A stretch of 64,000 bases of DNA, taken from assembly GCA_921293015.1 (NCBI GenBank), contig OV121092.1, positions 32,309,764-32,373,763 of the forward strand, in the 5' to 3' direction. Of this stretch, positions 48,501 to 56,785 are shown piece by piece (position 1 is the stretch's first letter; every line of letters begins with the position of its first letter). This DNA comes from Phorcus lineatus. Lineage: Eukaryota > Mollusca > Gastropoda > Trochida > Trochidae. A program made the position numbers and the translations under genes. The notes beneath the pieces are model-generated. The model was given only the letters and a program-made list of their open reading frames with translations, was not told the origin of the DNA and ran no database searches.

Positions 48501-49325
48501 TTACTCTTTCACACAGTGCACCCCATATACACTATTTTCTGGTTGTTGGTTTTGAATTAATGAGATTTCTTTCATCAGCCACGTTCCGAGGTGATATCTA
48601 CCTATGCTTTGTGTGGATTCTCCAATGTTGGCTCCATGGGGATCATGTTGGGGGGTCTGGGCGCACTTGCACCATCCAGAAAACGTACGATGACGTCATT
48701 GGTATTGCGTGCCATGATCGCTGGAAACATTGCATGCTTTATGACAGGTTGCATTGCAGGTATGGACCTTTACGGACATATTTCAACATATAAAATCATT
48801 TGTTTCATATCATTGTATAATAAAGGGATATTCATTTGTATGACTTATATCTTGTCAGTGCATCAATGAATAATATGGTGATTCGTAATATCAAAGTTCA
48901 CAATAATCCATTAAAAATTTGTTCTGTATATCATTGGTTAATTTGATGGTATATGTGTACAAAATCTTGGTTTTTGGAGTTCACCCCATATTTTTCTATG
49001 CCAGCTCCTCATTGTATTAAACGTGGGCCTAGATTTCCGAAGCTCTCTTAGTGATAAGATAGTCGTAGGTCAATGCTAATGTATGGCTTACTACTATCTT
49101 AGCACTAAGAGAGCTTCGAAAATTTAGGCCCTGGCTTAAACCGTTATAAAAGTTAAATTGGTAATTGCATCAGGTAGGAAAAGCTACATGTTATAAATAA
49201 TAGTTTGGCCTCGGTCTTGGAGAAAAACAAATATGTAAACTTAAAGTAATCATATTCTTGGTTAATTCTTACTACATGTCTCTGTTCTAAATTTTTTTGC
49301 AGGTTTGATGTATAAAGAATTTTGA
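33457..49325 (+). CDS. SLC28A3-like: Concentrative nucleoside transporter (SLC28/CNT family), complete, 11 coding exons
   Basis: Predicted 619-residue polytopic plasma-membrane protein that couples inward Na+ flow to nucleoside uptake. Coding exons: 33457-33522, 34426-34826, 38935-39079, 39631-39822, 40596-40757, 42034-42159, 44158-44288, 44725-44893, 45675-45938, 48579-48759 and 49303-49325. Every intron is GT-AG and the frame stays open throughout. In order the protein has an acidic cytoplasmic N-terminus (D/E-rich about 38-53), hydrophobic segments from about residue 82, the substrate-site motif GMTEAPL (321-327), [14 protein letters not shown] (347-360), the family signature [12 protein letters not shown] (493-504; family form G/A-X-K-X3-NEFVA-Y/M/F) and [15 protein letters not shown]. 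Human CNT1 and CNT3 are about 650 and 690 residues, so this protein is short; the deficit includes a C-terminus that stops six residues after exon 10. The start follows an acceptor-like tract, so a 5'UTR exon probably lies upstream. The paralogue assignment (A1/A2/A3) is not resolvable here. Confidence 0.95.
34055..34389. mobile_element. Interspersed element family G (copy 2, uninterrupted)
   Basis: Begins CCTTCCATTTAATGCTATTT and ends CTGCAGTATCTTGCACGGGC followed by GGGTAATAA. It is the SINE-free counterpart of 8815-9356. It lies in transporter intron 1 and ends about 36 bases before the exon 2 acceptor. Contains TGACGTCA twice (34284 and 34308 areas). Confidence 0.78.
34426..34826 (+). CDS. 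SLC28A3-like: SLC28/CNT coding exon 2
   Basis: Follows the acceptor CTCTTTTCAG and ends at the donor CTG|gtaggt, two bases into a codon. It encodes the acidic cytoplasmic segment, a Cys-Cys-Ser linker, and the first two hydrophobic helices (about residues 82-105 and 112-130). The CNT-like stretch [10 protein letters not shown] and the end [11 protein letters not shown] join in frame to exon 3. A TAG lies immediately after the donor, so unspliced RNA would terminate here. Confidence 0.93.
34812..35010 (+). repeat. Local duplication spanning the exon 2 splice donor
   Basis: Two copies about 90 bp apart of AACATTATTACCC...ATAGTGAAACATAGGTAGTG...TTTTCAAATGTGCACATGTG. The exon 2 end GTTGTGCGCTG|GTAGG is echoed as GTTGTGCGCTGGTGCG at about 34994-35009. 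Confidence 0.88.
36211..36685. mobile_element. TTAA MITE family B (copy 1)
   Basis: Terminal inverted repeats TTAAAGAGCCACTCCGTGA and TCACGGAGTGGCTCTTTAA are exact. The interior (GTGATATGAAATCAAAACAT, TTCGATCATAATT...ACGACGTTTTACCTTCAT) matches the copy at 60636-61071. About 475 bp, no transposase, in intron 2. Confidence 0.92.
37838..37980. repeat. Inverted repeat element in intron 2
   Basis: Left ATTATTACCCGAGGAGGTGT and GTCATATGACATTTACGAAA oppose right TTTCGTAAAAGTCATATGAC and ACACCTTCGAGTGTAATAAT. The centre has GAGCGAGAGCGAGGGTAATA. Related-looking inverted structure at 55020-55200. Confidence 0.75.
38191..38292. repeat. Short inverted repeat
   Basis: CTTTGTAAGCCAAG (about 38193) and CTTGGCTTACAAAG (about 38277) pair as a 14-bp stem around a roughly 70-base loop. 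Confidence 0.75.
38935..39079 (+). CDS. SLC28A3-like: SLC28/CNT coding exon 3
   Basis: Acceptor TCTACAG|GATC. The first base completes Trp156, and the exon ends CGG|gtgagt in phase 0. It encodes two hydrophobic segments ([16 protein letters not shown] and [16 protein letters not shown]) and ends in TSSNPAR, aligning with the CNT TM3-TM4 region. Confidence 0.94.
39187..39295 (-). mobile_element. Small MITE, family F (copy 2)
   Basis: Reverse-strand relative of 1468-1579, with CTTCGGGACGTATTATATTA and ends CTAGTTAAAACTAG / GTTTAACTAGATTG. Lies in SLC28 intron 3. Confidence 0.6.
39631..39822 (+). CDS. SLC28A3-like: SLC28/CNT coding exon 4
   Basis: Acceptor TTTGCAG|GTAAAC, donor TCC|gtatgt, 64 codons in phase 0. 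It encodes [19 protein letters not shown], the [10 protein letters not shown] stretch, and [19 protein letters not shown]. The FVFG and D/E-x-Y-x-DH-x-FAF pattern is a strongly conserved CNT block. Confidence 0.95.
40000..40312. mobile_element. Probable diverged SINE-like repeat in intron 4
   Basis: Contains AGGAAATGGGTACCTGGTGA, GACCGGGGTATCAATGTTGG and TAGCGCTTTAAGCATGCACT, then a TTATCATTATCATTAATTA tail, an arrangement typical of SINE bodies with simple-sequence tails. No tRNA head was found. The - strand frame at 39997-40260 lies within it. Confidence 0.4.
40596..40757 (+). CDS. SLC28A3-like: SLC28/CNT coding exon 5
   Basis: Acceptor TTTCTAG|ATACTA, donor ATG|gtgagt, 54 codons. It contains [20 protein letters not shown] and [17 protein letters not shown]. 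The last codon is Met322, the residue before the TE of the nucleoside-binding motif. The donor motif is imperfectly repeated downstream at 40791-40800. Confidence 0.95.
40753..40845 (+). repeat. Degenerate repeats of the exon 5 donor at the start of intron 5
   Basis: AGGAATG|GTGAGTTGAT (true donor) is followed by GTGAATGGTGAGCTGATG (about 40788) and TTGGAATGGTATGATTG (about 40829), so donor-like sites recur at about 37-bp spacing. Confidence 0.65.
42034..42159 (+). CDS. SLC28A3-like: SLC28/CNT coding exon 6
   Basis: Acceptor after a long T tract (GGTATAG|ACGGAA), donor GGG|gtgagc, 42 codons. It encodes [20 protein letters not shown] and then [20 protein letters not shown]. The Glu of TEAP (residue 324) corresponds to a conserved substrate/cation-site acidic residue. 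Thr355-Val356 occupy the selectivity pair. A 206-codon open frame over this exon is in a different frame. Confidence 0.96.
42229..42496 (+). repeat. 72-bp tandem array (about 3.7 copies) in intron 6
   Basis: AATGCCGTATACACGTATTG...TTTCGAACGTATTC...CAGCGCTAACA...TTACATTAGAGTC repeats with starts near 42229, 42301, 42373 and 42447. The last unit has an internal deletion. The array stops exactly where MITE A begins. Confidence 0.95.
42495..43459. mobile_element. TTAA MITE family A carrying a nested repeat and an internal duplication
   Basis: Termini TTAAAGGGGCAGTAGCACG and CGTGCTACTGTCCCTTTAA are inverted repeats. About 42583-43040 is a foreign insert (starts ATGTGTATGGCGCTTACATG, contains ACATGCTCAAAGCG like the SINE S2 tail, then GGGAGAGAGTTCCAGAGAAG and AGGAAGCCAATGTAGAT). 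The MITE core then occurs twice in tandem (about 43070-43250 and 43251-43425). Lies in SLC28 intron 6. Confidence 0.88.
44158..44288 (+). CDS. SLC28A3-like: SLC28/CNT coding exon 7
   Basis: Acceptor TGTTTAG|GTACCT, donor GG|gtgaat, ending two bases into a codon. It encodes [20 protein letters not shown] and then [20 protein letters not shown]. This matches the CNT block V-P-x-x-HLL-x-A-x-VMSAPA followed by the PET-x-K cytoplasmic loop. Confidence 0.95.
44725..44893 (+). CDS. SLC28A3-like: SLC28/CNT coding exon 8
   Basis: Acceptor CTTACCAG|GGATGC; the first base completes Gly408. Donor CAG|gtaccc. It encodes [20 protein letters not shown] and then [20 protein letters not shown], the conserved N-x-x-EA-x-x-GA-x-x-S-x-x-L-V-x-N-I/V-A-V-N block of CNTs, ending DLSFQ. 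Confidence 0.96.
45040..45300 (+). repeat. 77-bp tandem array in intron 8
   Basis: GAATGATAATTAGAGTATAA...GTCGTGAAGATATTATAACT...GACTTCCTGATGAATATATT...CTTTGTCGT-AAGACCT repeats at 45095, 45172 and 45249, with decayed units on both sides (about 44930-45500 shows weaker echoes). Confidence 0.93.
45675..45938 (+). CDS. SLC28A3-like: SLC28/CNT coding exon 9 with family signature
   Basis: Acceptor CTTGCAG|TTCATA, donor ACA|gtaagt, 88 codons. It opens with [18 protein letters not shown] and carries the CNT signature [12 protein letters not shown], with Ile in place of the usual Val in NEFVA. The following loop has candidate N-glycosylation sequons (NYT, NDS, NRT). It is longer and more polar than the vertebrate CNT3 loop, which I compare only from memory. 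Confidence 0.96.
46081..46760. repeat. Compound trinucleotide microsatellite (ACT/GCT)n in intron 9
   Basis: About 680 bases of ACT, GCT and TCT triplets. An internal block (about 46226-46330) is repeated near 46440-46560 with the same GAAAATACTACTACTTCTAC phrase, indicating block duplication. Open frames of up to 262 codons on both strands are low-complexity artefacts. Confidence 0.97.
46970..47448. mobile_element. TTAA MITE family C (copy 2) in intron 9
   Basis: Ends TTAAAGGGACACACAGTATG and CATACGCTGTGTCACTTTAA are imperfect inverted repeats. About 480 bp without coding potential. Sister of 27265-27719. Confidence 0.8.
47449..48578. other. Rest of SLC28 intron 9, nothing recognised
   Basis: AT-rich intron; no exon or repeat identified apart from homopolymer T runs. 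Confidence 0.5.
48579..48759 (+). CDS. SLC28A3-like: SLC28/CNT coding exon 10
   Basis: Acceptor TTCATCAG|CCACGT, donor GCAG|gtatgg, ending one base into a codon. It encodes [32 protein letters not shown] and [18 protein letters not shown], the conserved C-terminal CNT helices. Overlapping open frames of 108 and 92 codons are read-through of this exon in one wrong and one correct frame. Confidence 0.96.
49025..49131. mobile_element. Palindromic MITE family P (copy 2) in intron 10
   Basis: 107 bp, almost perfectly self-complementary from end to end: GGGCCTAGATTTCCGAAGCT and CTCTTAGTGATAAGATAGTC oppose GACTATCTTAGCACTAAGAG-type text and AGCTTCGAAAATTTAGGCCC. Lies between exons 10 and 11. Confidence 0.92.
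49303..49325 (+). CDS. SLC28A3-like: SLC28/CNT terminal coding exon 11
   Basis: Acceptor ATTTTTTTGCAG|GT. Completes Gly613, adds LMYKEF and stops at TGA (49323-49325). Vertebrate CNTs have much longer tails, so this is a very short C-terminus. An alternative longer last exon further downstream cannot be excluded, but the acceptor is strong and a poly(A) signal follows 73 bases after the stop. Confidence 0.8.
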
Positions 49326-49397
49326 AGAGGACATATTCGGACTTTTTGTACTTTTATATTATTCAAACTATTGTCTATCGTCAAAAATATGTTTATG

Positions 49398-49403
49398 AAT
49401 AAA
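49398..49403 (+). terminator. Candidate polyadenylation signal AATAAA of the SLC28 gene
   Basis: Canonical AATAAA hexamer 73 bases after the transporter stop codon, followed by T/GT-rich sequence (about 49410-49445). This would give a short 3'UTR. Confidence 0.6.
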
Positions 49404-49889
49404 CTCGTTTCGGTAAATGTACATTTGTAAATAACATGTAACGTTTATATAAAGTTAAAAATTAAATTTCATCTATGATTATAGCATACAAGCATAAAAT
49501 GATTATACAAAGGCCAAATATCAATGTCCTTGAATACAGTTATCATATATAACTATTCTATTTTTTTAATGTATGTACTTTTCTATGTACACATGAAGTA
49601 ACTTCTTATTAAATCCTCTATTGTGAAACAATGTTTTAAAAATTCCACATGCATGAGCCTTTGCTGCAATTGAAAACTTATTTATCAAGATTCCTCGTGA
49701 TTGTTCAGAAAAAAATCCACAAATACCACACTGTATATATCAATTATGTTAAAATATAATCGTGTGTACGTATTTTAAAACTGTACTAAACGATGTGAGC
49801 TAACACTATCTTGTAGTTCACGAGGAAGATGTTTGATTCATTGTTACTGTACATCAAGGTGTAAATGCATTAGAGTGCTTTATTATCTG

Positions 49890-50309
49890 TAAAGGCATTG
49901 TGGTACGTTTTCTCTGTTAAAATTTTCTTGATTAAATATTAACCTATGCTAGTTATCTGGAAAAAAAACCCATTTGTTAACCTGTCCATCCGGAAACTAT
50001 ATATATTATTTCAAATGATTGTACTCTTGGCCATGAGGCCTCGAATACTGAATAAACTTCTTCTTTTCTTCATTACTGATGATGCCAAAATAAGATGTAA
50101 GGTTTCAAGCACTATCTGCATGCGGCCATTTATGAGTGAATATCTTAAAATCATTCGAGTTTGGGAAATGTATCCGCACAGCTTAAACAAACTGGGTACA
50201 TTCATTTTAGAACTCCTCTTTTCCTGAAGAAATCTTGTAATCGGTAACATAAGATTTCATTTTAGGGATAACCCTTTATTTCCTGAGAAAACGTGCAATT
50301 GTGCCTTTA
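49890..50309. mobile_element. MITE family A, inverted, diverged copy
   Basis: Ends TAAAGGCATTGTGGTACGTTTT and AAAACGTGCAATTGTGCCTTTA are imperfect inverted repeats. The interior GCGGCCATTTATGAGTGAAT matches the copy at 61068-61404 (GGGCCATTTTTGAGTGAACA). Confidence 0.72.
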
Positions 50310-50343
50310 AGTACTTGAACTTGTAATGTATGTTGACATCTAA

Positions 50344-50587
50344 TGACACGATTGATTAAAATTTTATATAACTTTGATGTGAGTAGTTGTATCAAAGACG
50401 ATCTAAATCTGTATTCCCTTTCCTATATGTTTTGAATGGAGATGCATTGGTTCAATCAAGTATGAATTCAAAATACTTATCAGTCGGTGTATATAGTGAC
50501 ATGATTGATAAAAATTTGATAAAACTTTGATGTGAATAGTTGTATCAAAGACGATCTAAATCTGTATTCCCTTTCCTATATGTTTTA
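50344..50587 (+). repeat. Two direct copies of a roughly 90-bp sequence
   Basis: TGACACGATTGATTAAAATT...GTTGTATCAAAGACGATCTA...CCTATATGTTTT at 50344-50434 recurs at 50497-50587 with few changes, separated by about 60 bp. Confidence 0.93.
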
Positions 50588-51019
50588 CTTATAAAATGGG
50601 TGTTTACATCGGTAAGTCTATTAGTATCGTTTGAAAAATAAAGCCAATTCCATGTAATGCTTTTATTCTGACATAAAGGAAGACGACATCAATTGAACAT
50701 GAAAAGATACTTCAACGGCGTTTTTAATAGAATATACGAGATCTTCCTGTGACCCCTGAGACATTGTCGAAACATAAAGGACAAAACTAAAGAACATACT
50801 CTCCTTATTGGTCAATATAACTGTTTTCCCCTAATACTCTGTTACAAGTGAACCATTTTCCTGCCAATTAATACCTAAGTCTTTTAGACTGCAATAAAAG
50901 AAAGTTCTGAAACCAGCGACGTTCGTTTAGATTGAAATTCATTTCATGATCCCGTCACCTTTTAGAGGACTGGAGCTCAATCACCTTTACGATGCGCACA
51001 TTTTCTGACGAGAGCGGTG

Positions 51020-51200
51020 ATTCGGCACACATTACTAGCTCAGCCGTTAATAACAGTCCATATTCAATCCTTTATCTGCACAACTAACTTAGATTTCGTA
51101 TTAGCCGACTTCGGTCGTCTAATATTTTTCGTTATTGATTGATGGTCAATTTTAAAGTAAATACACATTTTATTGCATCAATAGAGATCTCAGGTTAGTG
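51020..51200 (+). repeat. Interspersed repeat family H (copy 2)
   Basis: Counterpart of 9908-10095 (CACACATTACTAGCTCAGCC; TTCGTTATTGATTGATGGTC; TTTTATTGCATCAATAGA). Confidence 0.5.
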
Positions 51201-52372
51201 ACTATGTCTTGTGACTATATTTTGATATCCATTAAAATAGCCAACATCAACGTGGAAATGCGTGCTATACTTTAACTTTCAGAAGTCCCCTTATGTACTA
51301 TATTTAAATGAAAAACTAAAAACCTACCTCTAATGTTAAACGTCCTACGTCAGCTATTTTTTAAAACCAGATTTAGAAAACTTTGAACAATCTGCTTTCA
51401 AATAATGAAATTACTCTCAAACTTGGAATCGATACAAGAGACCTTATTTTCCTCAATTTAAAAACTTGGTTAATTAAAAAGAACATGCATGTTTATTTTT
51501 GAACGTGAGCAACAGACATCATAGCCTAACCTATATGAACGAAGCTCTGTAATCCCACTGCAGACGTGTAATGATAACCTTCAAGGGATGGAATCGATGG
51601 AACAGACGGCGTGCCGAAAAGCGTTTTATTGCCAAGGGCGCAAAGTGGGGTTTTTTTTGCCGGACGGAGAAGCGTTATTTCCTTTTTGGTATTTTTCACT
51701 TTTTTCGTGAAACTTCTTGAAACTTTGACGAGATGAAATTGAGTCTTTTATTTGTTTCTTTCAATGTTACTAACCACGTCTGTCTTGTCTGAAGTGTTCA
51801 TCAACATGCATGGAAATTAATTTGTCCCTCCTTTGGGAAAAGAATGTCTGAATTTCTTTTTTGTTTAGTAAACATTGCTTCCATTAACCAACATCAGCAT
51901 AAAGCGAACATCCTTTTCTGGTTCACTAAAGTCAAAGGAATCAGGAAGTAGCAAAAAACGAAAGAAAAAACAAAACATAGTTTATTGGAATTACAACGAA
52001 AGAAATAACAAACAAAAATTTATCGAAAATCTAATGATGAAAACAAATGGACACAATGGAATGTCTACGTTTACTAAACATGAGATATCTCATGTACATC
52101 TGGATCCTATATAAGAATATTATTTCTCTTACTTCTTCTATCTAACTAGGAATGGCCATAAGCAACACCTTATTGGCCAGGTGAGCTTATATACACTGAC
52201 CCTTTTTACGATAAAGATTGAAGAGAAAATTGTTATAATAACTATTTATGACAATATGATGGATTTCAAAAAACATGAATGGCACAGAAAATATTGTAGG
52301 TTATATTCAAAATAAAAGAGACATGTCGTCGTATATATGAACAATTGTCTCATCAATTGAAAGCAGCAATGT

Positions 52373-52612
52373 CGTGATACTGAAAATAACTAAAAACGTG
52401 ATATTGAGAATAACTAAACATGTGATACTCAGAATAACTAAACTTGTGATACTGAGAATAACTAAACTTGTGATACTGAGAATAACTAAAAACCTGTTAC
52501 TGAGAATAACCTAACATGTGATACTGAGAATAACTAAACATGTGATACTGAGTATAACTAAACTTGTGATACTGAGAATAAGTAACCAGGTGATGTTGAG
52601 AATAACTAAAAA
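52373..52612 (+). repeat. 24-bp tandem array, about 10 copies
   Basis: Unit GTGATACTGAGAATAACTAA plus ACAT/ACTT/AAAC, repeated without spacers over 240 bp. The - strand frame through it (Tyr-Ser-Gln-Tyr-His repeats) is an artefact. Confidence 0.96.
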
Positions 52613-53693
52613 CAGAAAATAACATTGTGAAAACCTTTTTGTGATTCAATACACAAAGCATGAGCAGCACAAATGTTGTGAAGGATTTTTTTAATTTTCC
52701 TAATTGGATAACTTTGTTATTTACTTTCTTGCTCAAATTCTTGATTTATATAATCCTCATCATTTTAAAAACTGTTTTACTTTATAACATCGTAAAAAAA
52801 ACTTGGCTAGATCTCTGAATATAGATTTAGATATGAACTTCAAGGAAAGAGAAGAAAATAACAATAATAAAGACAATTCAAAGCACAAACAATAGCCAAA
52901 GGAGAACAAATTATGCACATTTCTCGTATCATTTTCCTTTCAGATTTGAAAACATTTACAATCTTAGCATCAACAATTTGTACATTCACTGTTACTTCAG
53001 AGTAATTGTTGCATCACAAGCAATGACTTCTGGTATTTTTGTCTTCAGATTGTTTGAACAAAATAAATCTTACTGATATCATATTTTTTGGTATGTTATA
53101 TGCACTGACATACACAAACATGTTGATAATACACAAATAATGCATGCATATTTTTAGAGACATCCGGGTAACTTGTTAATCATAAAGTGTTTGAAGGGTA
53201 ATTAGAATTGGCATACATAAGAACAACAACATTTTCTTTCTCGAGATTTCTGTAAACTAAAAATTACAATGATTTCACTAAAAGTAATTGTTATCCAGAT
53301 AAAGTAAAGAGTAATGATAAAGTAATTGTTATCCAGAGAATTTTGTTGTTCTTGCTTGATATGAATGGCAGACTTTCAACCTTTAAATTCAAATGGGGAT
53401 TAGCAATAGTGCCTTTAAAACTAATATTAATGGAAACATAAATAAAAATAAATCACGATAAACACTATGTAGTAGGTTTATATCATTTGACATCATATTC
53501 AAATTATTGAAAAGCTGATACTATATCATTTCGATCAATCAAACAATTGTAAACTGAACAAAATAAGATTTTCAATATTGAGATTTTATGAAGTCCCTAC
53601 CATGATCCATATGACCTTGAAATTTTGAATATAATAATTAATTATATATCAATATTGGTATTTAAACTTTTTAAAAAAGTTTTTGGATTATAT

Positions 53694-54035
53694 CAAAGGG
53701 GTAGTGGCACGTTTTTAATAAGTAAATAAAAGGATTTCACAAAAACAAAAATAAAGGTACCAATTGCAAGACAATCCAAAAGATTCCAAAAATCTAAGTG
53801 AATCTTTTTCCAACACTAAATAATTACCCTGTAAACAGTGTTCACACTTAAATAGCAGCCTGCAGTTTTCGCTAAATTCCTGATACTCGATACTTTCTTT
53901 AATGACTACAGATAAAGGGATTGAGTACTTAGGGGTCTGACCTTCTGACACTAATGCATTTGGCATAAATATATATTCACTCGGGAAAAATTGTAGAAAT
54001 AAAATTCCCCCAAAAATTTGTTTCTGAACCTTTAA
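53694..54035. mobile_element. MITE family A, diverged copy
   Basis: Left end CAAAGGGGTAGTGGCACGTT. Core GTCTGACCTTCTGACACTAA and CATTTGGCATAAA. Right end GAACCTTTAA. Matches the family order seen at 23075-23394. Confidence 0.7.
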
Positions 54036-55576
54036 AACCTTATAACAAATTTGACAAAAGTCGTTTTTAAAATCAATCTTTTTTTTTCATATCAACCGAC
54101 ATGCAAAAGCTGTAAAGCAGATTGTCTTCAGAAAGCATTAGGTCTCCGGGTAAACATTTCGCAAAATTTTGCATGGATATTATGCAAAATATAAGTATAG
54201 AATGATCTTAATGGAATGTCATGACTTAACAAAGAAGTTGGACCTCAACACTTTCTTCCTGATCACAATAACCAGAAAAATAAAAGCAGTTTTCTCACTC
54301 CTCTTTTCGGAGACTCCCCTGGAGTTATTCGTGTCACATGACAAAGGTTATCAATCGTTTCATTTTATGTTAAAGTAATATCAAATACGGATATTAATAT
54401 TGCGCTAATCCACGTCACTGAGGGAAATGCTCTAAGCGCATCCTGCAGTATACTGAGCTATGCTCAGGACCACGTGCCACCACAAATATGTGTCTTGATT
54501 TTCTTAGAAAAACAAACCATTTACCACTGCACATAGGCAGCAATCAGACAAATGTAGTTTTCAAAACTGCTTCGAAACAGACAGAAGTGCTAATTGAAGT
54601 AGATAGTGTTTGATAAGTTACACTAGTTATCATTTAAGTAAGACGTGTGATTTCGGCTTTTGCCGATATAAGTCATTTTGTTTTATTTCAATATAATGTG
54701 AGATATTTTGTATCCAATATGAGCAAAAAATGGTATATAGGCACATGATTCATGAAAATTGCAGAATGTCTCATGATTAAAATAAAAGATTGAGTCAATG
54801 ACTACCACATAACATACTATCAACAATTGATTCTTTCTATTTTTAGAACTCATTTAACCCTTTTTGGAAAAGGATCAAACACAGAGCCTCATAATCAGTT
54901 AGTGGTACTGAATGTCCTGACAGCTCAACCATTCAGCCACCAAAACCCCACTGTCAATGCCAAGCAATTTGTAGTTAAAATCATAAACCTTCTAATGTGT
55001 CTCCAAGGTTTAAAGCATGATAATTATGTGTCATATATAGAGGATATTATATCAGTGTCCCTGACATACTATGTTTATGACACGAGTGCTTAATATTAAT
55101 ATTTCCTGAGCAAGGCGAGGGACATACTGATATTGAGGCACAAAAGTCGTAAACATAGGATGTCATGGGGACGAACATGACATTTTGTTTATTACCGAAG
55201 TCGATAAATCAAAGAAACTAATCAAAATCAACATCCAAGAAAAGGCATAGGTGCATTTAGAACAAAACCTCATAGGCAAACTGTGACGTCAAAGCATTGT
55301 TTTTGACGTGAAGTCTCAATGAAAAAATGATATTTTGCCCTAGGGCATCGTATGAAAAATATGATTGCCCTCGTAGGTAATAAAGATAGTTATTCTTGGA
55401 GACAATTAGGCCTAAGTGATTACGCAATGGACAGCCACAGGGCAGCAGAGAAGATGGTCTTATGCAACCAAGAAATGGAGAATCCCACTCATGTGACTTG
55501 TGATGTCAAATATATCAACTCAAGATGATGGTATCTTCTAGTAGATACCGCTTGCTACCCAAAAAGCTGTTTCCTC

Positions 55577-55975
55577 AGTTAAAGTGACACAGAGTTTGTT
55601 TCATAGATTTTGTTTGTGGCTTGAATAATATAGAAAATACCTCATGATTTGAGTGAAGTTCAAATTGCCCTTCAAAAGTTGCATCTTCATCTCTTGAATT
55701 CCAAAGTTTTGATATTTTCTCTTTTTCACTTGTAAATAAAAAACAGTCATATAATGTGTAGAAGTCAAACTTCTGCCTCCCATTTATAAGCATATTTGTT
55801 AAATGACCTTCTATATAAACTATATTTATCCTTGTGTCCGCTTTCAATAGGTTTTTAAAATTATGCCTCACTGTCCGGTTATCAATCACAAATCTTGAGT
55901 GTGACCCGTTTATTGTCACTATAATGAACTGATAAGCATTAAAATAATGATTTTTAAAACAACTATTTCCCAATC
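55577..55975. mobile_element. MITE family C, partial inverted copy
   Basis: Starts TTAAAGTGACACAGAGTTTG and continues with text complementary to the right part of 27265-27719 (TTTCATAGATTTTG, ATGAACTGATAAGCATT). The far terminal repeat is not identified. The 132-codon - strand frame here is inside the repeat. Confidence 0.5.
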
Positions 55976-56606
55976 AAATAACACCATTTACGAAGTTTGA
56001 AATGCTTTACCCTAACAACATACTCTGTGCTCTGTTACTAAACTGGCACCAACCTAACCTTTGAATAATTAAAGTGAAATGCCTGAGCGGCTCTTGGCAT
56101 TTCACCATGTAATTCCATAAGATTGAAAACAGAGCTTTCAGTACCTTAAACAAAGACTATGAATTTGTTTAATGTTTACCCTTGGTTATTGAGGATGAAT
56201 TTCTCGAATTAACTCTATAAATTTTAAAAAGCTTAAATTTAAATCTATTTCCAAATGTTGCTAAGAATGAAACATGATTAGCAACAAATGTTTTCTTTTA
56301 AGATTTATGTCTCAGGCTTTTTAATTTTTTGCAGATGTTTTTAAATATTGATACATAAAAAGTTATATTTTGTTATCACACATCATTCATTTTCTAAATA
56401 AGATTAAAAGTTATTAATAATTAAGTTATGAATGAAAATAAATAATTCCAAACACATCAAGTGTTTTTCACAATTATGACTTTCTAAACTCAAAGCATAA
56501 ACTTTTCATGATTGAAGATAAATCATAAATCTTGATTGTGGATATATAAATCATGAGATCAACTTTTAAAAAAAGGATTTAGCATTTTCATCAAAAATTT
56601 AATAAA

Positions 56607-56785
56607 TCAGAGAAGTTCGTCATCATCGTCGTCACTGTTAAGAAGATTGGGCTCCGAATCCTGAAGAAGTTGACGATAATTCATTGGCCTTGCATTTCTT
56701 AATCGACGTCTTTTCAGAATGAAAGCAATAGCTCCAATAAGGACAAACAAAACAAGAATGCCAGCAATTGTCAGCGGAATGATAT
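56607..56785 (-). CDS. ACP2-like: Acid phosphatase last exon: transmembrane helix and cytoplasmic tail
   Basis: Acceptor TTTTTTTCAG|ATATC. Encodes a hydrophobic helix (PLTIAGILVLFVLIGAIAFI), KRRR, then a roughly 30-residue tail with YRQL (a YxxPhi sorting motif) and the terminal DDDELL (a [DE]xxxLL dileucine motif), then TGA. The tail resembles human ACP2 in having a membrane-proximal YRxx motif, but is longer and very acidic at its end. Confidence 0.88.

Larger units (their letters stand above)
49404..56606. other. Intergenic space between convergent SLC28 and acid phosphatase genes
   Basis: No supported gene. Contains MITE A copies (49890-50309 and 53694-54035), a 90-bp duplication (50344-50587), repeat H (51020-51200), a 24-bp array (52373-52612), an inverted structure (55020-55200) and a MITE C fragment (55577-55975). 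The phosphatase 3'UTR occupies its right end. The Lys/Ser-rich frame at 51875-52114 has no recognisable domain. Confidence 0.6.

Noticed and set aside
52373-52612. Regular 24-bp repeats suggestive of a CRISPR array
   Set aside because: Units are contiguous without unique spacers and lie in a eukaryotic context; an ordinary minisatellite.
55575-55973. 132-codon open frame on -
   Set aside because: Lies within a partial MITE C copy between two genes; no domain.
56598-56603. ATTAAA on - as the acid phosphatase poly(A) signal
   Set aside because: Only a few bases past the stop codon, too close to serve; the true 3' end is not resolved.
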